From Trebouxia sp. TZW2008 (taxonomy: Eukaryota > Chlorophyta > Trebouxiophyceae > Trebouxiales > Trebouxiaceae), in contig BDIU01000404.1 in the NCBI GenBank assembly GCA_002118135.1, forward strand, positions 113,071-177,070: a stretch of 64,000 nt of DNA, in the 5' to 3' direction. This document shows, one piece after another, positions 1-12,700 of this stretch. Each line of letters opens with the position of its first letter. Position 1 is the first letter of the stretch. The notes under the pieces were generated by a model. The model was not told where the DNA came from and did not search any database. It saw nothing but the letters and a program-made list of their open reading frames with translations. The translations under genes were made by a program, and so were the position numbers.

Positions 1-535
1 GTGACAGCACATGCAGTCGTGCGACACAGAGCTGGCTCCAAACCTCTTGTTGTTCAAGAAAGCCTTGAGCATTGGCACTCCCTTGCCGCGCTGGGCTGGC
101 CTCACAACAGATAAGCTCCATACAGCCTCAACTTGAAGAAGACTTTGCAGCATTGCTGTGAACTGCGGCACCTGATAGTACATTTCTGCTGGCACTGCTT
201 GCCACTGGACGTGTGTAGATATGCTTGACATGCTTTCATATTCCCTGCAAGCAGAACAACACAACAATGATTGAGGAGTCAGTCGTTGATCACTTTGTGT
301 ATGGCTGCAGTGACGACGCAACTCATGCATGCTTGCGGCGTGTTCCAAATGCTTCCTTTCAGAACACCAACTTACCATCCAATGCATTGCACTTGTCATA
401 TGAACACTTTGTGTGTATCATACGCAATTGACTGCAGACCAGTCTGCATGGCCATGCTGTGTGCATGATGAGTGACAGCTTCTACACACATGTGCAGAAC
501 AATGTGTCAAGCTTTGCAAATCAATCATTTCCCAC

Positions 536-1686
536 CTTGGCAAGGATGCACACGTCTGCTCTTGGTCATCTTGTAATTCACGCATAGACACTTCCATTGC
601 AGAAGTGAATGTTTTGATGGCTGTAGTAAGAAGGTCACAGAGCGAGGCAAGTCTGCTTGCATCACAGGCATTGTCTGATGCTGTTGCCAATGAATCATTC
701 AGGAATGGTAGCAAGGATTTGACAAAGGCTCCTATGTTTGGCAGTACAGCAACAGCCTTCTCTGGTTCTCCTTCTGCTTTGAAAGTATCCATGCCAGCAG
801 CAAGGCTTGTCAGAGCTGTCTGCACTGTTTTGTCCTCCAGGTGTGGAAGAAGAATGCTCAGCAAGTTTGGCAAGTACTGTGCAACTGCTGATTGCAACGT
901 CAGCTGCTGCTTGGCAGCCTGCAGCAAAAGAGGGCTCAAACATCGGCCATTTGTGTTTTCTCATTGAGTTTGATGGTTTCAGGTGATTGCTTCTAACTCA
1001 AAGTATCAAATTGCTTGATGCTCAGCACTCGTGGTCGTCAAGTTACAACACAGCTTCACTCACACTCTAGCCTAGTACAGAACAGCAGCAACGACTGTCA
1101 TTTGACATTGCAGAATTGCACAGCATATGCATCAGCTTAGATGTGGGTGATGTTGCAGATACTCTCATGCCTAAGCAGCAATCAAGTTTCCGAGGCCATG
1201 TGCATACAGACAAGTTTGAGAACTGCATGCAGGACGCATTTGTCTTCAGTCATGTACCGGAGGTCATGCAAAGGGTTTGGAGGCAGAGCATTGCATGCTA
1301 ACAAAAGTGCTTCAATGGTGAGGAGCTTGCCTTGTCGAGATCAAAACTTTCCAAGTAGTTGTGCTCACTGAGCATCAAGAGCAAGCTGCCAATAAGGCGT
1401 GCAACTGTCAAGCCATGCGCCTTCTGGTTGGTGTGACCTGCATTTTGAATCATAAGAACTTCATTTGATTGAGACTCTGTCACCTGATAGCATACAGTCC
1501 TGCTTTACTTTGCTAAGGCCATCACGCAACATCTTGTGCATGAAGCACAACTTAGCTATGTGATTGTGCCGGTGCAAGACATTTACCAGTCCATGCTGTC
1601 GTACCTGAGTCCAGTCTATCACAGGCCTTCATTGCCTGAAACAGCTTCTGTAGTTTATTTTCATGTTTGTAAAATGCTCTGACATC
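536..1686 (-). CDS. Partial gene: three minus-strand exons of an unrecognised helical protein
   Basis: Three exons join in phase on the minus strand: 1686-1605, 1437-1331 and 918-536. The first junction is GT-AG. The second uses a GC donor (AAG|gcaag). The joined peptide is about 190 residues and amphipathic-helical, with Leu-rich stretches such as LPNLLSILLPHLEDK and FVKSLLPFLNDSL. It looks like part of an alpha-solenoid (HEAT-like) protein. Upstream exons between about 1700 and 2060 and downstream exons before 536 are likely but I could not place them. The donor at 536/535 (CCAAG|gtggg) shows the gene continues towards or past the window start. CpG-rich sequence at about 2030-2170 could be the promoter shared with the plus-strand gene at 2473. 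I do not recognise the family; the fragment is too short and diverged to name. Confidence 0.55.
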
Positions 1687-2061
1687 CTGCATAACACATT
1701 GGTGCACTTCAGGCTCACAAATGACTTTGCAGTGACATGCAGTGTACTGAAATGCTGCTGAAGCAAGTTTACCAGATCCTGACAAGCAAGCAGGTGTTGC
1801 ACAATGACAATCAGAGGCACTTCTGGCGCTGCATCAGCAGCTACATCTGCATTTGCGCTGAATGTCACCATGCCAGCTCCCTGCATCTGCCTGCATATTG
1901 CATTGTGAGCAGAATATAGCCTGCTTCCAATTGGTTGTCTGCAGAGCTTCAATCAGCTGTGCCCTTACTTGTTCAGCCTTGCCAACTTGGCTTTGTTACA
2001 CGTATGCTGAAGCCCGCAGTCACGCTGTCCCAGAACAAGCCGGGCTGAAGCTACCATGGTA

Positions 2062-2472
2062 AACAAATCCAAAGTGCCTTGATCAGATCTGCGACTGATT
2101 TGTGCGTCGGGCTATGCTTGCAGCGACGCGCAAGGGACCGTCTGCAGCCCTTGAGCTTTTCAAGCTTTTCACTGAATATCAGCTGTGTATGCGCTGCTGC
2201 AAGGTGCGCATTCCGTGATCACAGCGTCTCAGTCAACTGATCCTGAGGGACGGCTGCTATGCTCTGTGGCGATGTTTTGTCATTTGTGTGATGGCTCCAG
2301 CGTTGCATCGTCAGAGCTCGAACTGAGCCCGTTCGGCTGCTTCAGAATGATTGCTTGGAACGCCTGGCAATGCTTGTGCAAAGTTCTTGGAGAAGGCCGG
2401 AACCTCAAACACGCTGCCTGAGGAGACATCAATGTTGCGCAGAACTGATTTGCCAGGCCGCTACCAGCAAGC
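2062..2472. other. Intergenic region, possible divergent promoter
   Basis: No convincing exon is seen. The left half contains a cluster of CpG dinucleotides (about 2030-2170), which in this window marks gene 5' ends. It lies between minus-strand exons on the left and the plus-strand start at 2473, so a shared promoter is likely (inference). Confidence 0.4.
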
Positions 2473-4563
2473 ATGGGCCTTGGGCACAAGTTGAAAGAAG
2501 GACTTCAGGATGGCTTTGTGAAGCTTGTTCAAGGTGTTGCAGCTGGTCTGCATAGCCCCAGATTCGAGGACCGAGCACACCCTGGAGCACACCAGTCACA
2601 CGCTCGTGCCGCTCGCAAGCAGAAACGGCTAAGGGATATTGACAGACATCATGGTGAGTTCATGCAAAAGCAGCTAGATGAACTGGCAAGGTCAGCGCGG
2701 CGGCAACACAACACACACGAAGGCCAGAGTACATCGCCCGCCGAAACCACTGCAGGTGGGCGAGCTAAGGCTCCATAAATTGCCATCAATTTTTTTAGCA
2801 CAGTACTCACTGCTTAATATTACTTGGCTTTTCAACTCTCTGCAACACTCTCACGATAAAGCAACACCACACTGCTAGGCTTCTGATGTTGTTTGCAAGT
2901 CTAGGCAACAATCTACCAGCATGAACATGGGCCTCACTCAGATTGTGCTGCACGGCACTATATACATTCCATATATGTACATGTGTATGCAGGAACTCTG
3001 TCAGTACTGCCTCAGCCAACAATTCAGCACCTGGACCATGTGCACCAAATGCCTGCACACAGACCGTTGCAGGTCAATGCTCAGACAGGCATGCCAGATG
3101 CAAAAGCTCAGGAGCCTTTGCCCAGGCTGCCACGACGCCTTCCTGTACATAATGATTACAGTCAGGAACACAGCCCAAGAAATGCTTTGCGAGATGCAGA
3201 GAATGATCACAACGCAGACCAGCCACCCACGCAACTAGCTTGGTTGGACACTGTTGAAGCTACCATAAAACAGCTCGCAAGCAGCAATAGCAACAATCAG
3301 GATATGATTAGAGTCCCGTGGCCATGGCTGGTGCAAGATCTCCTACGCATCTTGCCTTCAGAAAACCACTACACTGTGCTGCTTGAGGATGCAAGGCTGC
3401 TCTGTCACTTCCTCCAACAAACGGCAGAAGCCGAAAAGCTGTCCACTTCTGGTGCCAAGATGCTAGCCTTGCTAGTTTCAGAGCTAGCACAAGAAGACCC
3501 ATCAGGACTGACCAGCTACGCCCAAGCTCATACTGCCATCTTGGAACGCTTGAAGCAAGTTGGCAGTCAGTTGCTTGTAGAGACAGCCCTCAGCAAAAGC
3601 TGTGCTGAGGCAACAGCATACATTGTGAAGCTTGCCAGCAGCTTCTTGACAGCTGCAGGGACAGAACGCACAGCCCGTCGCAGCAGCTTGAAGCTTGCAA
3701 TCAACATGACCACTGTGCTGCCCCAAGAACTGCAGAGCACAGCAAATATCCAGCTGCTTGAGGGACACCCTGAGATAACACAAATCTACTTGCAGAGTAA
3801 GCCAGTGCCAGAACACCTTCACATGGCTCATGTCAGCCTAGCAGCTTCTGCGTTGAAAACCTTGTCCAGCAGCGGCATAAGTGCTCAAAAATTGAGCAGA
3901 TGGGAGGTTTGGGCCTTCAGGCCAGCTGATGTATCAACAGATCCACAGCTTCAAGTGGCAATAGCTCAGCTAGCATTTCTTGCCAGTGAATCTGTCATCA
4001 ACAAGAGGCTCAGCAGACGAAGCTATGCAAGTCCGCAAGCTGTGCAAACCTTCATTGATGGTGTGCAAGCAGACTTCCAGCCCAGTCAGCTGCAGCGCCT
4101 TGCCAGTGCATGGCATAGCACCCAAAGCGAGGAGCATGTGGTCAATTTGATTAGATGGGTAGCTCTGCTATCTAGTAGTGTTGCGCACGCGGGCAACCCA
4201 GAGGCTTCAGAGGAGCACCTAGCAGAGTTGCTGGCAGCCTTGGTTGCCATGGCATCAGCAGCTAAGCTTGAGGCTGTCAGCAAGTTGTCCAGACACAACA
4301 TGAATGAGGCACTGCAGCAGCTGCAGGCCAGACTTACCCACAGCTCTTCCAGGGTCACTGGGTCAGGCTCACAGTCGCACCCACCGTCAAACATGCTTGT
4401 ACCAGACGTCCAGCCAGCTAAGCGCATTGCCCCAAAAGATCCAAGCAATACCAGCAGCCCTGTTCAGGCTTCTTTAAATCCAGCCCAACCTCCAAGCACC
4501 CAATCTGCAGGTAGCATGTGCATGGTGCAGCTCACCAGAAAGCAATTGCAGGCGTTTTCTTAG
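2473..4563 (+). CDS. Unknown 617-aa alpha-helical protein, two exons
   Basis: Exon 1 is 2473-2755 (ends ACT GCA G|gtggg) and exon 2 is 2993-4563, joined in phase 1 to give 618 codons including TAG. Exon 1 encodes a basic, probably coiled N-terminus (repeated R/K near residues 40-60). The long second exon is mostly helical with repeated Ala/Leu/Ser heptad-like stretches (residues ~190-480). The last ~80 residues are a Ser/Pro/Gln-rich tail. No signal peptide, membrane segment or known motif is visible. A possible further exon, 4666-4762 (V-L-L-H-Q-L-V-L-P-I-R...), could be used instead of the TAG if a donor near 4519 (ATG|gtgcag) is spliced. This is one of the longest uninterrupted reading frames in the window, so it is almost certainly coding. 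Its function is unknown. Confidence 0.75.
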
Positions 4564-5797
4564 GATGAAATTGATCTCTGTGTGTTCAAGCACATGTGCT
4601 ACGGGTGCATGGCACAAGTGTTGTCTTGCTAGGCATGCTTGCTGATGTTCAAATTGTTGTTGCAGGTGCTGCTTCACCAGCTCGTTCTTCCTATTCGTCA
4701 GTTGTCAAGCGGGACACAAGAGCGGATTGATTGCGGGAAGCTGTACCTTGCCTTCAGACCAGGTCTGTGCTGAAGTGCATGCAGGCCAAGCATGCATGCT
4801 GCATATGCCAAAAGCAGACTCTTGAGCTTCTCACTGTACAAAAAGAATGTTTCTGTGATTACATCAGCTGTTTTGTCATAACCACAGGTGCAAATGCCCA
4901 ATGCCAAGTCTGCATTTCACTCAAGATATGCTTTTGTATGACCTTGTATAAATGCAAGATACTGATACTTGCCAGTTGCATACCATTTGAGGCAAGTTTG
5001 GAGCTGGTCTTCTGTTGTGGTAAGTCACATAATGCCTGAAACTCTGCTGCAGAAGTCAAGATGTCAAGAGCTGCGAGTGTAGGTATGCCCACAGACTAGA
5101 TGATGTGGGTGGAAGGCACTGCAATGTCCACATCCAGAGCAGAATTCATGCACATTTGAGCATCTGGAAGAGTCAGATTACCTGTTGTTAGCTACTGAAG
5201 CATGACGCACAGTGCATAGGACTATCAAAGCGAAAAGCACAAATCCATTCTGCATTGCTAAGAATGGATCATGTACTTCTATAGTATACACGTGTACCTC
5301 AATTTGCATATGGCTACATTGCTGCTTGTGTCATCTGTAGCAACAACTTCTGTACATTGTATCCCAGTTACTGAATGCAGCATATTGACATGTATAGTAA
5401 ATGCAATTTTATATGCAGATGTTGGTACTTGGGCCCAACTTCCCTCTCGTGCGTTGACTGTCTTTCCATTGACATTGAGATGGCATGCAGCCTAGCCTCA
5501 TGCTTCAACAGCTTCGAAATGATCAAATAGCAGCCAAATTTCATGGCATGAGTCATCTCAGGTTGAAAACTCCTTGCCGTGAGCAACACGGCATTGTCGC
5601 ATTTGGGTGGTGTGTCCCGTCCGAGCTTCTTGCCGAGACTAGGAAAGCAACGCCTTGCCTGATGGTCGCGATGGAATGCTTGCATGATCAACGCCCGTCG
5701 ACGACTGGCCAATCGCCTCAGCATTATGGCGCATTTCCACGGTGCCCACACGTCAAGGTCAACTACGGACTGATCGCCGTCTTTCTCAAGAAAAAAT
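4564..5797. other. Intergenic region with one possible orphan exon
   Basis: No gene can be supported. 4666-4762 is preceded by TTGTTGCAG and followed by a GT, and could be an alternative last exon of the preceding gene. From about 5560 the sequence becomes CpG-rich, consistent with the promoter and 5' leader of the alpha-kinase gene starting at 5798. The long minus-strand frame across 5368-6063 is best explained by this composition. Confidence 0.4.
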
Positions 5798-8574
5798 ATG
5801 GCGGCTATCCCAGGCCTGATGGGAGAACCCTTAATCAAATTCGACAGTGCGCACGCAGACAAGGCGAGCCTGCACGTCGCTGCTTCAATCCCGCAGCAAG
5901 TTGCATGTGTTACCTGCTGCGCAGCATGCTGGATCTGTTCCTTACAGCAGCGCGTATGCTCGCACGCAACAATGCCGATCATCAACGCTGTTGGTTGCTC
6001 AGGACTTGGACAGCGCACGTGCGGCATCTGAACCACCCAAGAAAGCTGAGAGCTTGTCTGCACCTGTACACAAGCCTCTTAGCTTAGAGCAACTAGAAGC
6101 AGAAAACAGGCGGTTGAGGCGAGCATTGGAAGCTCGAGAGCTGCAGATAAGGACCAAAATACTTGCTAAGAAGAAGCAGATCCTGAAGGAATTGCAGGTG
6201 AAGCGTGCTTTGGAGACTGCTATTGCTGAACACAAGGAGCTAAAACAAGTTGCCGAGGCGGTGAGGGATAATTTGTGTGCAATGTTTCTGCTGACAACAG
6301 GAACAAGCCATGTATCAGCACAACAAGCTTATCTGATCGGGCTGTGCAAAGAACAGTCAGCATGCATGACTAGATAAAGCAAGCAAGTTGGGTTCCTACT
6401 GACACTGCTTGTCAGACAAGCAGCAACATGGTAAAGCAGCAACATGGTAAAGGAGCAACATGGTAATGCAGGAACTGAAAGTCAAGCGTGATATCAAAAG
6501 GGAGCAACAGCTACGAGAGGAGTATGACAAGATCAAGTTCAAGCTCAAATGCATGGACATTGAGCTGCATACAGAGGTACAGTGTGTATCTGATGCCAGC
6601 ATCTGCACTTTGTGAGATGTCATTGTTTGCATTGAGTCCTGCTGACCTGTAGGGACCTAATTGGGATATTGGCTGCAGTCATTGGGGACCCATGCTGTCA
6701 TACAAGCGGGTGCGTGCCCTTTCGTGTAGTCCCGTGGTGCTGCCTTGTGTTCTGCCTGATGCATAGCCAAAGCTTGTGACATGCTCCAAGCTCCCAGTGC
6801 CTTAGCATCACGTTAACAAACATTGTGCCCCATATCTGCAAGCATTGTACCAGCTGTTAGACAATGGCTGACAGCCAAATGCTCACACAGTGTGGTGCTT
6901 GCATCAGGTAGGCTACAAGGTCATTAGTAACAGAACCCGCAAAGCCTCAGAGGACACGCTGCAACTGCAAGTATTTAAGAAGCCATTTGCCAGTGGCGGA
7001 TGCAGGCTGGCATACTATGCGCAAGATGACAAGGGAGCTAGGTGAGCAATGCATTACGCATTTGATCCAGTTTGCACAACATTCTAGCACACAGGTTCAA
7101 ATCATTTCTGACTGTCCCGTTGCAATAATGTTACTGTAATGGTACAGCATTTCATGATGCCAAAGAGCTCTTGTTCGGCTGTATCTCTGATTGCCTGGCC
7201 CAGTGTAATGCATAAACTAGCAGTGCAGCACCTCTGCAGTCTGTAAACGATCAGTGGTGACTTGAGTTGACAGCATTCAAGTATGCATGCAGCCAGCTGC
7301 TTGACAACAAGTACTCAGTACCAAACATGTTGCACAAGCATGCATCATATGACAGAACAGAAGCTGGCTGTAATCTGATACAACTGGCAAGCTCAAGTTT
7401 GCCATTTTGCCTATTGCAATGGCAGATGACTCCCTGTTCAATGCGGTCATTCGCTTTACAAGCTGCAAGTATGTTGCAAAAGGCTGTGCATGCTGCAGGC
7501 ATCTTGCACAGCACTTTGGATGCTGCACGCATGTTGCAAAATGTTTTCAACGCTGCAGGTATGTCGCCAAGACCAGCATGCGGCAGGGCACAGACCTGGC
7601 CAGCAACATAGCGGAGATGGAGGAAGATGTCAATGCACATATGATGGCTGCAGAATATGCAAAAGCCTTCAATGCAGCCCTTGATGTTGCCAAGCCATCA
7701 GCTCAAAAGATTGCGTTTCATGATGTGCACTTACTGCTGCTACAAGACATGGCTGTGCCTGTTGGACCACAATCTGCCCTCTTCCTGGAGCCCTTTTTGG
7801 ATGGCAGGTAGAAATGCATCCCATCCTTTCCTCATCTGCAAGCGCATCTTGAATGAACATCTTGCGCGTATCAGTCATCCCTCATCTGCGTGTATGCTGT
7901 GCATGAGATCTTGTGCGTGTAGTACAAATGCAGGGTCCACCTGCTCCCTGGCCTTTCACTGCACGGCGCTCCTTGTGCTGTGCCTACAGTTGAGCAGCCT
8001 GTCTGCTTTGCAGTTTTGAGAAGTGGCATGCACACTGCATGGTGACATCTTGTGTACAGCAATGGACATGTGGTGCACCTGCTCTCACGTTTTTCATACC
8101 ACTATGATTCTTGCGCTGCAGCCGATACGACACTCGTTTCAATGCAGTTTTGGGGCTCTGCATGGTCAGCAATTGATGGTGGATGCTTCTGCTCTCATGG
8201 CTTTCATTGCACTATGATTCTTGAGCCACGGCAAATGATCAGACAACTCCACGGCTTGTTTGCATTGCAGGTTTGAGAAGTGGCATGGAAATGATGGTAG
8301 GACAGGCCGTGTAGTGGAGCTGTTGCAAGCCTTCTCACATTTCACCCACAAGCACATGCTGGGCCTATCACCGCCAGAGCAGGGAGTTGTAGTAGACATC
8401 CAAGGGGTTCTAAGACGCAATCGCTATGTGCTGACAGACCCTGCAATTCATTGCACTTGTGCTGACCGAAGATACGGTGACACCAACTTAGGTCAAGACG
8501 GCATTGATAGTTTTTTCTCAGGACATACCTGCAATGCAGTGTGTCATGCATTGAGCTTGCCTGTGCCAGCATGA
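5798..8574 (+). CDS. Alpha-kinase (eEF2K/MHCK-type atypical protein kinase) with coiled-coil N-terminus
   Basis: Seven exons keep phase throughout: 5798-5899, 6003-6260, 6472-6576, 6653-6709, 6908-7041, 7559-7807 and 8271-8574, giving 402 aa. Residues ~50-155 are a Lys/Glu-rich coiled coil. Residues ~175-402 carry the alpha-kinase signature: KPFASGG followed by YVAK (nucleotide-binding Lys), QAFSHFTH, VVDIQGV, LTDPAIHC, then DTNLGQDGIDSFF and the zinc-binding HTCNAVC near the C-terminus. Family knowledge: these enzymes phosphorylate Ser/Thr, often within helices, and are unrelated in sequence to conventional kinases. No TRP channel, WD40 or Sel1 region is fused, so substrate and pathway cannot be read from the sequence; the coiled coil suggests oligomerisation (inference). 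The weakest call is the first intron (donor gttgcatg at 5900). Introns 5 and 6 contain short tandem copies of their acceptor regions. Confidence 0.88.
7461..7575 (+). repeat. ~35-bp tandem repeat spanning an alpha-kinase 3' splice site
   Basis: The intron end and first exon bases (GCTGCAGGTATGTCGCCAAG) are preceded by three degenerate copies starting at about 7461, 7492 and 7526, for example GCTGCAAGTATGTTGCAAAA and GCTGCACGCATGTTGCAAAA. Only the last copy leads into the kinase frame. Confidence 0.7.
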
Positions 8575-9701
8575 TATTGATTGGCATCCTTTGCCTGACA
8601 GGCTTGCATGAGGATGACATCTTCAGGATTTGGGGCATGCAGTTTGTCATTGTACAATTCACTGTTACAAATCCACTCAAATGATGCTGCGTGTCATCTG
8701 TAGAGGAGGACTACATTCAGGAGTGTACCTTGCGCTTTTCTTGCTGACGTAAAAGATGTGTAGCACTGCTTGTTGAACAGGGTACCAGCTCTGCTGGATT
8801 GTTGCAGTAATCTGCTTTCCAACTTTGTAAGCTAAGCTGCATGGCAATCATGCTCGTGAAATTGATCAGCAAGCGTACAGCACAGCTGGTGGCCCCTGCT
8901 CTGGTTGCACGCCTACAAAAACAGCTGTGCTGTTTGTGCAAGTTGTGTTATGGTCTCGAGGCATGCTAAGCTGTAACACCGGGTTCAGAGCTCAGAACTC
9001 AAGTTCACCTGTGTGCATCTTGGGCAGAACATGAGAACTTAAAACTTTGCAGCTGTGCATCCCATGAGCTGCGAAACACATTGGACTCAACTTGGTCGTA
9101 GCTTTGTTATTTGCTCAATGACTGACAGCACAGTAGCTTTGTCACTTACCTTAAAATGTCAAGGCCACACTCTCTGCCAAAAGCTTAGCCCAAAATCGCA
9201 CTTCAAATTGTGGCGTCATGGAAACCATCGGTATCCCTGTAATGCTTGCATGGCACGCGCTCGTGAACTTTGTGCCTATTGACTGATCATCTTGAGCCAC
9301 ACACAGGGCAGCAGAAGTGGCTGCCCCTTCATGTCTAGCGGCGTGAGATGGAATGAAATTCGAAACTTGCTTTCCTATAGTCGCGTTCGTGACTCGCATG
9401 TCTGGCAATGCGGGAAGAAGTGAGCAATGTGCAGAGCATGGGCCGAGACCAGAAACGCCTGCAGGGTGTGCTAAAACGCTAGTCCATAGAAGCCAAGCAA
9501 CACTGTTTCCGCACTTCTAAGCAGAAGCATCTTCCGATCGCCAGGTGTTTCTGACAGCCAGAGTCCCGAGCAGAGACAGCTGCAGAGCCTGCATGCCTGC
9601 ACTGCCGTTGCATGCATAGCTTTGCGCGCACAACATTCAGCGTCCCCATCTTGATCAAAGCTGCCAACAAGCCAATCTGCCTCTCTTTTTCACGGCCGAA
9701 A
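8575..9701. other. Intergenic region, no gene seen
   Basis: No exon with family similarity or consistent phase was found on either strand. The right part (about 9390-9700) is CpG-richer and precedes the AARSD1 start, so it is probably the promoter and leader. Confidence 0.4.
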
Positions 9702-12700
9702 ATGGTCGTAAGCAGTTTTCTCGCTTGTCAGCGGGAGCCCCAGCTCACTAGCATTGAAACACATGTTCTCAAGTGAGTATTGATGTTCAGCTTCTGCTCT
9801 AAAAGATGGCTTTGGATCACCGGTGACTGGTATGCTGAATCAGCAGTGATTGCGCAGATGTCGTCCTGTACCAACCAAAAAGTCACAAAACGAAAGATGG
9901 CAAGTTGTGCTGGAGGACACAGTCATCTTTCCAGAAGGCGGTGGTCAGCCAAGTGACACAGGATCCATCAGTATAGGCAATGGTGCTGATCATTTTCGGG
10001 TACTACTACGCCACATGCGCTGCTCCTCATACCAAATTTGCAACACCATTTCACGATCACATGCTGTCACATATGCCAGCCACTACTATCAAGAACGCTC
10101 CTCACCCAAGCTTCACCTGCTCAACAGGTGGCTGTTCTAGACATGAGCAAGAGTGAGAATGGTGAGGCGTTGCACCTGACAGACCACCCAGTTGAGGAGG
10201 GACAGGCTGTCACAGCTGCTGTTGACTGGGACAGACGGCTTGATCACATGCAGCAGCATACAGGTGAGCATTTATCTTGACTGCAGCGCATCTGCAAAGC
10301 TCAGCAATTTGATCAACTTGGCACAGAACCCAAAAGGTCAAGAAGATATGTATGCCTGGCACACAAGAGGTCTTAGTTTGTCAATCTTACAATTTGCAGC
10401 ATTCAACATCATGCTTCAGCCTCGTATAATCAGTGGACGTCAGTGACACAAGGCCGGCATACAGCTCATAGATTTGTGCAAGTTTATCACTGCATGTTCA
10501 GGGCAGCACTTGCTGAGCGCTGTGGTAGAGCAAGTAGCAGGGGCAGACACGCTCAGTTGGGAACTCCATCCACAGCAGCATGACTCAGCAAACGCAGACA
10601 CAGTCACCATTGACCTATCAGTGCCCAGTCTCACACCCAAGCAGATATCAGACATTGAGAACCAGTGCAATGCTCACATCAGAGCAGCACACAGCATCAG
10701 GCAGATAGTGCTTGATAACAGCAGCCACGGGCAGACTGAACGGAAAAGGCTGATCGAGAAGGGGAACCTGCGAGGGAAGTTGCCTCCTGCAGATGTCATT
10801 CAGGTACTGTCTCTGCAAACGCTATCCTGTGTTACATGAAAGCGAATGCTCATCCACAGAAACAATTTCCTGTCAGAGTATGCAGGCATAGGTATGCTGA
10901 CACAGCATCTTGCTGCCTCAAGTGCTGTCTGTAGGCAAAGCTGCTCAGCCTTTTCGCCCACTCAGCTGTCATGCAATGTTGCTTGTTCTTCAGGGAGCGC
11001 TGCTTGCAGCAAAAGCTAGCATCTGCTGACAGTGGTCATGTCTGATGACACAATCTCCAGAGCGCACTACATGCTGATACAATCTGTTGGAGGGTCTATG
11101 TGAGAGAATGCTTGCACAAATGCTTGCATACGCCACGTGCTTGCTGCCAGCTTCCCTTTCCTTGCCATACAAGATACAATGCTGCATCAACCAAACTCAT
11201 GTATTGCACAGTATCTATCAAAGCTGATAAGCATTGACGGCGTGAATTTACGCCATGAATGTTGACGCCAGGAATGTTGACGCCATGAATGTTGACGCCA
11301 TGAATGTCGACATCATGAATGTTGACGCCATGAATGTTTACGCCATGAATGTTTACGCCATGAATTCTTAGCCAAAGGGTTTCCAAGACACGATTGATGC
11401 AGCAGGAGCTGTTGAGGCTTATAGAGATTGAGGGGGTGGATATCAACCCCTGTGGGGGCACCCACCTCAGCTGCACCAGCCAGATGCAAGTGCTCAAGAT
11501 TGTGGGCCTGGAGAAGTCTAGAGGTCAAGCGCGCCTACGGTTCATGGTGGGAGGCCGGGTCATCGCTGCGCTAGGGGCCTCAATGAAAAGAGAAGTCGCC
11601 CTCAATAAGGTGATGCCGCATCCTGGAGCGTTTGTACCCGCGCATGCTCCCATCATGAGTCCTGGTGTGGACCCTCCTTTGTCTTGTCTTTGCTTCTTCC
11701 TGGAACTAGTTCACCATGATGGAACTAGTTCACCATGAGCTTGGGTCGTCAGCTTGGGGGGAGTTGGGAGTTTGGGAGCTTAAGTTGATGCCACATCCTG
11801 GCTTGTTTATACCCATTGAGGCGCTCGTCATGTTGACTCATAGCATCAACATTTACTTGTCTTTTTCCCTTTTTTCCCCTGGAGTTGGTCCACAGTGGTG
11901 AAGTCTGTGTTCTCAGCTTGTGACATTGGTCAGCTTTGCAATAAGCTTGCAGGTAATGCAGAGTGCCTAGTGCGCTGTATAGAGCTGTCAAAAGTGTGTC
12001 CAGATGTGCACATGCTGTGATGACCAACCATACGTTCAGTTATATATCATCAGCACTGGTCATGATGCGTCCAGTTTATGGAAAATCAGCAATGATTAAC
12101 CTATGTGTCCAATCTCAAGTACCACCGGCGTTAGATTAGATGTGCAAAAACACTATGAAGGGCCTTGTGTACCTGCCTGTATACGTATGCAGTTTACAAT
12201 AAACCAGTGCTGTGATTAGGCTTTGGGGTGTGGACCAGCAGACTACGAAGGGCACGTCAAGGCCTTGGTAGCAGGCAAAAAGGAAAGCGTGAAGGAGAAG
12301 AAGAGCCTGATGGATGAGCTAGCTGGCTTGCATGGCAGAGAGCTGGCACATCAAGCTGACCAGCAAGGTACTACTCCAAAGCTGCCAGCCTGCCTTTTTG
12401 GATTGTAGCACTTGGTCAAGTACATGTGACATGTTAGACAAGCTGCATCTGTATGTGGCACAATCAGCATCAAGGACAGTCCTCAGCATTGCAACCATCA
12501 AATGATGCTCTGCATGCCATATGCATATCAATAAGGCGTATATCAAGGAGGATGAGCTGTGCTGTCTTGGTAGCAAGTCGCCCTGATTGACTCCCCCACC
12601 CAGCGTTGCTCTGTGCCATTGTAATCAGTATCAGAACACTAGTGTGACCAGCCTGAGCAGCAATGGCTTTTGGGTTGTGCTGTATCCAGCTCTACCTAGC

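Noticed and set aside
5368..6063. 231-codon minus-strand open frame
   Set aside because: It overlaps the promoter and first exons of the alpha-kinase gene on the other strand, has no motif, and lies in CpG-rich sequence that is poor in stops.
11096..11497. Minus-strand frame encoding a V-N-I-H-G repeat protein
   Set aside because: It is created by the 15-bp minisatellite inside an AARSD1 intron, and 15 being a multiple of three keeps it open by chance.
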